DNA from: Peribacillus deserti
Lineage (GTDB): Bacteria > Bacillota > Bacilli > Bacillales > DSM-1321
Direction of reading: 5' to 3'
Assembly (NCBI RefSeq): GCF_002863585.1
Contig: NZ_PGUY01000062.1
Location: 124,001-188,000, forward strand
DNA length: 64,000 nt
In this document: piece after piece, positions 57,096 through 64,000 of the stretch
Position numbering within the stretch: position 1 is the stretch's first letter
How the letters are laid out: each line of letters begins with the position of its first letter
Translations under genes and position numbers: made by a program
The notes under the pieces: generated by a model
The model's input: only the letters and a program-made list of their open reading frames with translations
Told to the model about the DNA's origin: nothing
Database searches by the model: none

Positions 57096-58787
57096 GTGGA
57101 TACTGAAACAAAAAAGGTGAAAAGCGACATAGAAATCGCTAATGATGCATACATAAAACCAATTACGGAGATTGCAGCCGAGCTAGACATTTCAGATAAT
57201 GAAATAGAATTATATGGTAAATATAAAGCGAAATTGTCGCTGGATATTCTAAACAGATTAGATCAGTCAGAGGACGGAAAATTAATCTTGGTCACAGCCA
57301 TTAACCCTACAAAAGCAGGTGAAGGCAAAACAACTGTTACAGTGGGCCTTGCAGATGCCTTTACTGCTTTAGGAGAAAAAGCAATGATAGCAATGAGGGA
57401 GCCTTCATTAGGTCCTGTAATGGGTATCAAAGGAGGGGCTGCCGGCGGCGGATATTCGCAGGTCCTGCCAATGACGGAAATCAATCTTCATTTTAATGGT
57501 GATATACATGCTATAACGGCTGCCAATAATACATTGGCAGCTCTGATCGATAATCACCTTCATCAAGGCAACCATCTGTGTATCGATCCTAGAAAAATTG
57601 TCTGGAAAAGAGTAGTGGATATTAATGACCGTGCACTGCGTAATGTAGTGGTCGGCCTTGGAGGACCTATGCAGGGTATTCCAAGGGAAGATGGCTTTGA
57701 TATAACAGTTGCTTCCGAAATTATGGCTGTTGTATGCCTGGCTCAAGATCTGGATGATATGAAAGAAAGACTCTCAAGAATGGTTGTGGCCTGGACGTAT
57801 AATGATGAGCCGGTAACGGTTCAGGATTTAGGTGTTGAAGGTGCACTTGCCCTGCTGCTTAAAGATGCCATAAAACCAAATATCGTTCAGACAATCGCCC
57901 ATACACCCGCTCTTATACATGGAGGGCCGTTTGCAAATATTGCTCATGGGTGCAACAGTGCAATAGCCACAAGGACTGCACTTAAGCTGGCAGACTATGT
58001 AGTAACAGAAGCAGGATTCGGAGCAGACCTTGGAGCTGAAAAGTTCTTGAATATTAAATCAAGAATGGCAGGCTTAAAGCCCGATGCGGTTGTTATTGTA
58101 GCAACTATACGTGCTCTAAAAATGCATGGGGGAGTCGACAAAAATGAGCTTGGAACAGAAGACATCGGCGCCTTAAAGAAAGGGATCGAAAACTTAAAGA
58201 AACATGGTGAGACCATCTCTTCATTTGGCCTTCCCTTTGTCATAGCGTTAAATCGCTTTGTCACGGATACTCATTTAGAGCTGGAAGTGTTTAAGGGACT
58301 TATGGAACAAGAAAACATTCCTTATGCGCTGACGGAAGTTTGGGAAAAAGGCGGTGCTGGCGGAACAGCCCTGGCTGAATCCATTAAGCAGATTATAGAC
58401 GAAAAAGAAAATCATTATGCCCCACTGTATGAATTAACTCATAGTATCGAAGATAAAATCACTATTATTGCAAAGAAGGTCTACGGAGCAGAGGGAGTGG
58501 ACTTTACACCGCAAGCCCGGAAAAAGTTAGAGAAGTTTAAAGAACAAGGCTGGGATTCACTTCCTGTTTGTATGGCCAAAACCCAATATTCCCTTAGTGA
58601 TAACCCAAATGCTCTCGGCAGGCCATCTGGGTTCACCATTACAATAAGGGACTTGAAGCCGTCGATTGGAGCTGGATTTATAGTTGCGTTAACCGGAGAC
58701 ATTATGACGATGCCGGGACTCCCTAAACATCCGGCGGCATTGAACATGGATGTCACGGAAGATGGAAAGGCTATAGGTTTATTTTAA
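57096..58787 (+). CDS. fhs: Formate-tetrahydrofolate ligase
   Basis: The enzyme makes 10-formyl-tetrahydrofolate from formate, ATP and THF, supplying one-carbon units. The 563-residue protein has the P-loop [11 protein letters not shown] near residues 69-79, the [18 protein letters not shown] substrate region (about 101-118) and the C-terminal [15 protein letters not shown] 57096 follows AGGAGGA. B. subtilis 168 lacks this gene, so it is one of the accessory genes in an otherwise subtilis-like region. It is divergent from metA, another one-carbon-linked pathway. Confidence 0.95.
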   Translation: MDTETKKVKSDIEIANDAYIKPITEIAAELDISDNEIELYGKYKAKLSLDILNRLDQSEDGKLILVTAINPTKAGEGKTTVTVGLADAFTALGEKAMIAMREPSLGPVMGIKGGAAGGGYSQVLPMTEINLHFNGDIHAITAANNTLAALIDNHLHQGNHLCIDPRKIVWKRVVDINDRALRNVVVGLGGPMQGIPREDGFDITVASEIMAVVCLAQDLDDMKERLSRMVVAWTYNDEPVTVQDLGVEGALALLLKDAIKPNIVQTIAHTPALIHGGPFANIAHGCNSAIATRTALKLADYVVTEAGFGADLGAEKFLNIKSRMAGLKPDAVVIVATIRALKMHGGVDKNELGTEDIGALKKGIENLKKHGETISSFGLPFVIALNRFVTDTHLELEVFKGLMEQENIPYALTEVWEKGGAGGTALAESIKQIIDEKENHYAPLYELTHSIEDKITIIAKKVYGAEGVDFTPQARKKLEKFKEQGWDSLPVCMAKTQYSLSDNPNALGRPSGFTITIRDLKPSIGAGFIVALTGDIMTMPGLPKHPAALNMDVTEDGKAIGLF

Positions 58788-58844
58788 AGCCTCTTTTTTG
58801 AACATTCGCTATTGAAGCTAACCCTTAATGAATCAGGTGATTGC

Positions 58845-59390
58845 ATGTTTGACCCAACTGCTTTTGATAACATGAAAGTGGTCCTTGAAGGACTAATCTA
58901 TGACCGGGATTTCGATGGGACGATTTTGGTCACAGACCGCAGCGAAACCGTAAATTTAGCCGCTTTGTCCCGGTCATTCCAAATGGAAATGCAGGTTAGA
59001 GAAACAAATCCAAACCGGAACTTAGATATCAAATGCCGGATTTCGCTGACGGCTTCCTTAGAGAATCTAAGTGCCGAACTTCTTGCCCAAAATGAAGGAA
59101 TGGCTGGGTGCCAGGTAGAAATCTCATACCACATCCTATTAAATAAAGAAGCCGATCCATACATTGTCAGTTTATTTCATACCCTATTAAATATCTGGGG
59201 AGAAAACCGGGAAATTGAAATCAGGGAGCAGCGTATTTACAAGACACCTGAACAATTCAAAAAGGAGATAGAAGCGCGCGTATTGTTTGGACGGCTGGTA
59301 AGCGAGGATCAGATTTCGGATTTCAAGGGCTTGGTTGATCATACGGTATTTTCCATTGACCAGCTCCAAAATTTTTATAAAAACAACTAA
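58845..59390 (+). CDS. Hypothetical protein of about 181 residues
   Basis: I do not recognise the family. The protein is soluble, mixed alpha/beta, and has no signal peptide or metal motif. The start is likely ATG 58845 behind CAGGTGA; the frame reads upstream to 58812 with a weaker start. Segments that look conserved are GTILVTDRSETVNLAALSR and a later EIRE...TPEQFKKEIEARV region. It lies 57 bp after fhs and 24 bp before bsaA, so it could share a transcript with either. Confidence 0.72.
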   Translation: MFDPTAFDNMKVVLEGLIYDRDFDGTILVTDRSETVNLAALSRSFQMEMQVRETNPNRNLDIKCRISLTASLENLSAELLAQNEGMAGCQVEISYHILLNKEADPYIVSLFHTLLNIWGENREIEIREQRIYKTPEQFKKEIEARVLFGRLVSEDQISDFKGLVDHTVFSIDQLQNFYKNN

Positions 59391-59414
59391 ATTTAGGTAG
59401 TGGGAGTGATACGT

Positions 59415-59894
59415 TTGGAAAACATCTACAGCTATGAAGCAAAAAGTATTACCGGAGAAACCATCTCAATGGAAAAATTTCAAAACCAGGCTCTGCTTAT
59501 AGTGAATACGGCCAGTAAATGCGGCTTCACTCCTCAGTTCTCGGAATTGGAACATCTTTACAAAACATATAAAGACCAGGGATTTTCTGTCCTGGGCTTC
59601 CCATGCAATCAATTCATGAGCCAAGAACCCGGTGACGAACTGGAAATCCAATCTTTTTGCAAGCTGACGTATGGCGTAAGTTTTCCTATGTTTGCAAAAG
59701 TTGATGTAAAAGGAGAAAATGCGCTTCCTTTGTTTACATTCCTTACTGAGCAGGCACCGGGAGTCCTTGGGTCAAAAGCAGTTAAATGGAATTTTACTAA
59801 ATTTCTTGTGAGTAAAGACGGACAAGTGGTTAAAAGATATGCACCTCAAACAAAACCTGCAGAAATAGAAGAGGATATTAAGAAACTGCTTTAG
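59415..59894 (+). CDS. bsaA: Glutathione peroxidase-like thiol peroxidase BsaA
   Basis: The 159-residue cytosolic peroxidase carries cysteine, not selenocysteine, at the active site: Cys36 in NTASKCGFTPQ. Gln and Trp partners lie in FPCNQF (about 70-75) and KWNFTKF (about 125-131). A second Cys in FPCNQ could be the resolving residue, implying reduction by thioredoxin rather than glutathione. TTG 59415 is preferred, since GGGAGTG lies 7 bp upstream. DegV follows after 39 bp. Confidence 0.9.
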   Translation: MENIYSYEAKSITGETISMEKFQNQALLIVNTASKCGFTPQFSELEHLYKTYKDQGFSVLGFPCNQFMSQEPGDELEIQSFCKLTYGVSFPMFAKVDVKGENALPLFTFLTEQAPGVLGSKAVKWNFTKFLVSKDGQVVKRYAPQTKPAEIEEDIKKLL

Positions 59895-59933
59895 AAATTG
59901 TGTTAGCAGAGAGATATGGCCGGGGGGATTTCT

Positions 59934-60776
59934 ATGAAAATAGCTTGGGTTACCGATAGTACAGTAAGCCTTGATGAAGAGCTCTTAAGCTGCAAGGATC
60001 TTTATACTGTTCCGCTTCATGTCCTTGTATCTGGAAAAGAGTATCTTGATGGAATTGATCTATCACCTTCAGAGCTATTTGCCTTGATGAAAACAAAAGG
60101 GGTAGCAGCGACGACATCCCAACCTTCGATTGGAACTTTCATAGAATTGTATAATGATTTAAAAGATAAATATGACTATATTATCAGCTTCCATGTTTCC
60201 AGTGCATTGAGCGGGACGTATTCCGCAAGTCTTCAGGCAAGTCAAATGGTGGATGCCAGAATACATGTGATTGATTCGTTGATCCTCACATATCCAATGG
60301 CAGCGCTTATTAAGAAAGCAATGGAAATGGCTGCTGAAGGTATCGAAATCAGTAATATCATACAGAGAATTGATACGATTAAAGAATCCAACCATACTTA
60401 TGTTTTAATCGGGAGTCTAGAACAGCTGCACAGAAGCGGGCGGATGAGCGGTTCCCAATATTATTTAGGGAGCATGCTCAATATCAAGCTGATTATTTCC
60501 ATTGAAAATGGAAAACTTCTGGTAAAGGAAAAAGTGCGGAGTGAAAAAAGGGCTAAACAAAAGATTCTTTCCTATCTACAGGCAGATCTTAAGAAGCATC
60601 CTATTAAAGAAGTCTATATATTATATGGTCTGCATCAGGAAGCATCCGATTCTTTTAGAGAAGAAGTAAGCCGCTTGTACCCAGAACTCACGATAAAGTC
60701 CTATCCTCTTGGAACCACGATCGGAGTCCATGCGGGTGAGAATACAATTGGGGTCAGCTGGTTTAATAATTTGTAA
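59934..60776 (+). CDS. DegV family fatty acid-binding protein
   Basis: The 280-residue protein belongs to the DegV (FakB-like) family that binds single fatty acids and presents them to a kinase. The N-terminal KIAWVTDSTVSLDEEL, TSQPSIGTF (about 60-68) and HVSSALSGTYSAS (about 85-97) segments form the lipid-binding pocket; the C-terminal GTTIGVHAGENTIGV is typical. GGGGGGA precedes ATG 59934. No fatty acid kinase is nearby. It is one of several paralogues usually found in Bacillus, so I give no symbol. Confidence 0.87.
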   Translation: MKIAWVTDSTVSLDEELLSCKDLYTVPLHVLVSGKEYLDGIDLSPSELFALMKTKGVAATTSQPSIGTFIELYNDLKDKYDYIISFHVSSALSGTYSASLQASQMVDARIHVIDSLILTYPMAALIKKAMEMAAEGIEISNIIQRIDTIKESNHTYVLIGSLEQLHRSGRMSGSQYYLGSMLNIKLIISIENGKLLVKEKVRSEKRAKQKILSYLQADLKKHPIKEVYILYGLHQEASDSFREEVSRLYPELTIKSYPLGTTIGVHAGENTIGVSWFNNL

Positions 60777-60781
60777 CAAAG

Positions 60782-60806
60782 AAACTAGTGAAAGCTAGTT
60801 TTTTTG
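60782..60806 (+). terminator. Terminator after the DegV gene
   Basis: AACTAG pairs with CTAGTT over a 6-base loop, followed by seven T. It ends the bsaA-degV unit. Confidence 0.8.
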
Positions 60807-60884
60807 CGTTAGGGGGTGCGAAGACTTTGATTTAAGCTTGAGCGGGTTTCATGTTAAACTAGTAGAATAGAAAAAGGAGATCCA

Positions 60885-61526
60885 ATGATGAACCAATTGA
60901 TTCAAGAATGTGAAGCTTTTGTGAAAGAAGAATTGAGACATGACGCTTCCGGTCATGACTGGCATCATATCCAGAGAGTACGGAGTCTTTCCGTTCAGAT
61001 TGCTAAAAATGAACAATCGGGAGATTTATACTTAATAGAGCTTGCTTCTCTTTTGCACGATATTCCAGATGAGAAGCTGAACGGGAGTGAAGAAGCTGGG
61101 TACGAAAAGTTAAAGGGCTGGTTCAGGGAGAAAAAGGTTCCGCAGGATTTGGCCGGCCAGCTCGAGGGGATAATCCGGGCTATTCCTTTTAAGGGAGGAA
61201 ATAATACAGGGATTTTATCACAGGAGGCCAAAATTGTTCAGGATGCTGACAGGCTTGATGCAATCGGAGCTATTGGAATTGCTAGGACTTTTGCGTATGG
61301 CGGAAAGAAAGGCCAGCCTCTTTATGATCCGGAACTTTCCATTAGAGCTGATATGACCCTTGAAGAGTATCGCAGCGGTAAATCGTCCTCTCTTCATCAT
61401 TTTTATGAGAAACTACTAAAACTAAAAGATCTTCTCCATACAGAAACCGCCAGGAATTTAGCTATAGAACGGCAGATTTTTATGGAAGCTTTTCTAAAGC
61501 AATTTTATAAAGAATGGAATGTATAA
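60885..61526 (+). CDS. ypgQ: HD-domain phosphohydrolase YpgQ
   Basis: The 213-residue protein has the HD metal site: His in HDWHHIQRV (about 25-33), the HD pair in LLHDIPDEK (about 57-65) and a further Asp in QDADRLDAIG (about 120-129). B. subtilis YpgQ is a characterised HD-domain protein with manganese-dependent nucleotide pyrophosphohydrolase activity; that activity is transferred by similarity. AAAGGAG precedes ATG 60885. The next gene begins 1 bp after the stop or overlaps it, so they form an operon with ypgR. Confidence 0.9.
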   Translation: MMNQLIQECEAFVKEELRHDASGHDWHHIQRVRSLSVQIAKNEQSGDLYLIELASLLHDIPDEKLNGSEEAGYEKLKGWFREKKVPQDLAGQLEGIIRAIPFKGGNNTGILSQEAKIVQDADRLDAIGAIGIARTFAYGGKKGQPLYDPELSIRADMTLEEYRSGKSSSLHHFYEKLLKLKDLLHTETARNLAIERQIFMEAFLKQFYKEWNV

Positions 61527-61527
61527 C

Positions 61528-63417
61528 ATGAAGGTGTATACTTATACAGGATTAACAAAACAACAGGGAGAAAAACTCCTTTTTTCAGATATAAACTTTT
61601 CCATTTCCCAGGGAGAAAAAATCGGGGTAATCGGTGTGAATGGGACAGGGAAATCTACACTGCTCCATATTATCGGGGGTACCGAAGAAGGGGACAGCGG
61701 AGCTAAGGAACATCCAAATGATTATAGAATTTCTCTATTGGAACAGGACCCTGTTTTTGATGAAAATACAGGCCTGCTGGATTATATGTACAGCAGTCCA
61801 TCCGAAGTTTTTTCTTTGATCCGTGATTATGAAAAAGCACTGGAACGGCTTCAGACTTCACCAAATGATGGGGCTATCCAGGATAGGCTGATGTCGCTTC
61901 AGCAAAAAATGGATGCAATGGATGCTTGGGATGTGAGTGCCAATTCAAAGGCGATTCTATCTAAGCTGGGTTTAAATGACTTTAATAAAAAATTAGGAGA
62001 ATTATCGGGCGGGCAAAAAAAGCGGGCTGCACTGGCACGTACTCTTATAGAAAATCCAGATCTGCTGATCTTGGATGAGCCTACCAACCATCTTGATTAT
62101 CAAAGTATCCGCTGGCTTGAAGATTATCTGGCAAAATATCAAGGAGCGGTTCTTTTTGTAACACACGACCGCTACTTCCTTGATCGAGTGTCATCTAAAA
62201 TCTGGGAGCTGTCAGGCGGGAGCTTGTTCGAATACCTAGGGAATTATTCCAGCTTCCTTGAAGGAAAAGCATTAAGGGAAGAAAACGAAAGTGCGCAGGC
62301 AGCGAAAAATCAAAATCTCTACAGAAAAGAGCTAGCCTGGATCAGAAGGGGTGCCAAGGCCAGGTCAACCAAACAAAAAGCTAGAATCCAGCGCTTTGAA
62401 GAATTGGAAGGTGCTGTAAATAAAAACACACAGCAGAGCTCGTTAACCATGGATCTCACTGGAACGAGGCTTGGGAAAAAAGTGATAGAGCTCACTGATG
62501 TTGATAAAGCATATGGAACACATACCATTTTGAAGGATTTTTCCTTCTTGTTTAAACCTGGTGACCGCATTGGGATTGTTGGTAAAAACGGAACTGGAAA
62601 ATCCACTCTTCTGAATATGCTTAACGGCCAAATCCAACCCGATTCTGGGACTATAGAAACGGGACAGACAGTAAAAATTGGCTATTATAAACAGGAAAAC
62701 GAAGATATGGACGAGAATATGAGGATGATCGCGTATCTCCGTGACACGGCTGAAGTGATCTCTTTAAAAGACGGTTCTACTATATCTGCAGCACAAATGC
62801 TCGAAAGATTTTTATTCCCAATGAATACACATGGCACACTTATTAGAAAACTATCTGGTGGAGAAAAGAGAAGGCTTTACCTTTTGAAAATATTGATGTC
62901 TTCTCCAAATCTTTTGCTCATGGATGAGCCTACAAATGATCTGGATACCCAGACATTGACTGTACTCGAGGATTTTATTGATAATTTCTCAGGAGTTGTC
63001 ATCACCGTGTCCCATGACAGGTACTTCCTGGACAAATGTGCGGAGCAATTATTTGTTTTCCAAGGGGAAGGCAGAGTTGACAAATATTACGGTACCTACA
63101 GTGAATACCTTGAAGAAGAAGCTGGGCAAAAAGCGAAGCCCCAGCCCTCTGTTCCTGGACCTGTTCAAGAGACGAAGCCAAAGCCGAAGAAAAAGAAATT
63201 AACTTATGCGGAACAAAAAGAGTGGGACGGGATAGAAGAACGAATGAATGACCTTGAAAATCGCATTTCTGAAGTTCAAAAGGCCATGGCAGGAACTGGA
63301 AGTGACTTTGAAAAAGCTAACGAATTACTGAGAGAGGAACAAACTCTAAATCAGGAACTCGAAGATACGATAGAAAGATGGACCGAGCTATCTGAAAAGC
63401 TGGAAGGAAACGAATAA
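61528..63417 (+). CDS. ABC-F family ATPase, YfmR/Uup type
   Basis: The ~629-residue cytosolic protein has two ABC domains and no membrane part. Domain 1 has Walker A GVNGTGKST (about 36-44), signature LSGGQKKR and LILDEPTNHLD. Domain 2 has Walker A GKNGTGKST (about 352-360) and LSGGEKRR. The linker has RRGAKARSTKQKAR, and a C-terminal coiled coil follows a Lys/Pro stretch. Length and linker match B. subtilis YfmR, the Uup homologue that relieves ribosome stalling. ATG 61528 and ATG 61519 are both possible starts. Confidence 0.88.
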   Translation: MKVYTYTGLTKQQGEKLLFSDINFSISQGEKIGVIGVNGTGKSTLLHIIGGTEEGDSGAKEHPNDYRISLLEQDPVFDENTGLLDYMYSSPSEVFSLIRDYEKALERLQTSPNDGAIQDRLMSLQQKMDAMDAWDVSANSKAILSKLGLNDFNKKLGELSGGQKKRAALARTLIENPDLLILDEPTNHLDYQSIRWLEDYLAKYQGAVLFVTHDRYFLDRVSSKIWELSGGSLFEYLGNYSSFLEGKALREENESAQAAKNQNLYRKELAWIRRGAKARSTKQKARIQRFEELEGAVNKNTQQSSLTMDLTGTRLGKKVIELTDVDKAYGTHTILKDFSFLFKPGDRIGIVGKNGTGKSTLLNMLNGQIQPDSGTIETGQTVKIGYYKQENEDMDENMRMIAYLRDTAEVISLKDGSTISAAQMLERFLFPMNTHGTLIRKLSGGEKRRLYLLKILMSSPNLLLMDEPTNDLDTQTLTVLEDFIDNFSGVVITVSHDRYFLDKCAEQLFVFQGEGRVDKYYGTYSEYLEEEAGQKAKPQPSVPGPVQETKPKPKKKKLTYAEQKEWDGIEERMNDLENRISEVQKAMAGTGSDFEKANELLREEQTLNQELEDTIERWTELSEKLEGNE

Positions 63418-63443
63418 ATAAATAAATAAAGGAGGTTTCAGCA

Positions 63444-64000
63444 TTGAAAATTAAATCCATTGAACCAACTCCAAGTCCTAACACCATGAAAATCATCCTC
63501 GATGAAGAACTGCCATTCGGGAAGAGCAATAATTATAAAGAAAGTAATACTGGTGATGCACCTGAAATTATCCAGCAGATTCTGAAAGTCGAGGGAGTAA
63601 AAGGGGTCTATCATGTAGCTGACTTCCTGGCACTTGAACGGAATGCAAAATTTGACTGGAGAGACATTCTGCAAAATGTCCGGAACGTGTTTGGCGAAAG
63701 CGATAACCGGGCAGAGAATCAGGGGATCGCTGCGGGATTTGGCGAAGTGGCAGTTCAGGTACAAATGTTTAAAGAGATTCCCATGCAGGTTAAATTAAAG
63801 GATGCCTTCACGGAAAAGCGCTTTGGTCTCCCTGAACAATTTGGCAGGGCCTTGTCATCTGCCCAAACAGAAGAGGATAATGTAGTCCTGCTCCGAAAAT
63901 GGAAGGATTTTGGCACAAGATATGGAGAGCTGGATGAGATCGGAAAAGAAGTAGTCGATGAGCTGGTTTCTTCTTATACAGAGGCTAGATTAAAAGAATT
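63444..64000 (+). CDS. ypgR: YpgR, NifU-N/HEAT-type conserved protein (5' part)
   Basis: The first 185 codons are seen; the gene continues beyond the window. The N-terminal domain (KIKSIEPTPSPNTMKIILDE, then VEGVKGVYHVADFLALERN) resembles the scaffold-like N-terminal domain of Nfu proteins. YpgR and its relative CvfC (a Staphylococcus virulence factor) continue into HEAT-like repeats. The start is TTG 63444 behind AAAGGAGG. The gene follows ypgQ and the ABC-F gene closely, as one probable operon. The molecular role is unknown. Confidence 0.88.
   Translation, partial: MKIKSIEPTPSPNTMKIILDEELPFGKSNNYKESNTGDAPEIIQQILKVEGVKGVYHVADFLALERNAKFDWRDILQNVRNVFGESDNRAENQGIAAGFGEVAVQVQMFKEIPMQVKLKDAFTEKRFGLPEQFGRALSSAQTEEDNVVLLRKWKDFGTRYGELDEIGKEVVDELVSSYTEARLKE

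Overview
The window is a stretch of chromosome from a spore-forming Bacillaceae bacterium (low-G+C Firmicute). The evidence is many strong Shine-Dalgarno sites, frequent TTG and GTG starts, U-tailed terminators, a B-type RNase P RNA, small acid-soluble spore proteins, a CotD-type coat protein and a gene order close to the Bacillus subtilis yp* region (dinG to ypgR). The species cannot be fixed from sequence alone. It does not look like the B. subtilis group itself, because several B. subtilis neighbours are missing and many intergenic repeats are present.

Layout. 0-6.5 kb: end of dinG, ypmA, ypmB, aspB, asnS, then dnaD-nth-ypoC. 6.5-14.5 kb: ponA and recU on the minus strand (cell wall synthesis and Holliday junction resolution), the yppC/sspM/yppD/yppE/yppG cluster, an Hsp20-like gene and an alpha/beta hydrolase. 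14.5-16 kb: a gene-free, repeat-rich gap. 16-28 kb: the mitomycin-repair pair mrfA-mrfB, a CotD coat protein fused to a collagen-like domain, ypsA-gpsB, rnpB, the rRNA methyltransferase ypsC, the DinG-like helicase ypvA and carboxypeptidase ypwA. 28-34.5 kb: an EamA transporter, nested small repeat elements, a purine-riboswitch-controlled xpt-pbuX operon, an ISL3-family insertion sequence and a GIY-YIG gene. 34.8-42.5 kb: a frameshifted SDR gene, the type III polyketide synthase pair bcsA-ypbQ, a small membrane peptide behind two Fur-like boxes, the two-GTPase dynamin dynA and a sulfurtransferase. 42.8-48 kb: exonuclease ypcP, sspL, two RNase H-like proteins (ypdQ, ypeP), ypeQ, a second EamA transporter and an MBL-fold hydrolase. 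48-64 kb: a carbohydrate ABC importer without its ATPase, topB, mntR, a methyltransferase, metA, fhs, bsaA, a DegV protein, ypgQ, an ABC-F ATPase and the start of ypgR.

DNA repair and genome maintenance are strongly represented: dinG, nth, recU, mrfA-mrfB, ypvA, ypcP and topB. Cell wall and division (ponA, gpsB, ypsA, dynA) and sporulation (sspM, sspL, cotD, yppG) are the other themes.

The most unusual content is intergenic. (1) Three arrays of the heptamer AAGCATA repeat with a strict 20-21 bp period, about two helical turns, with unrelated spacers. (2) A family of 170-255 bp non-coding elements has GGCT...TTGTTG terminal inverted repeats and 8-bp target duplications. Three copies lie immediately behind intrinsic terminators, one interrupts a heptamer array and one is nested in an older copy. 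Their ends and target duplication length resemble those of the ISL3-type IS in the same window.
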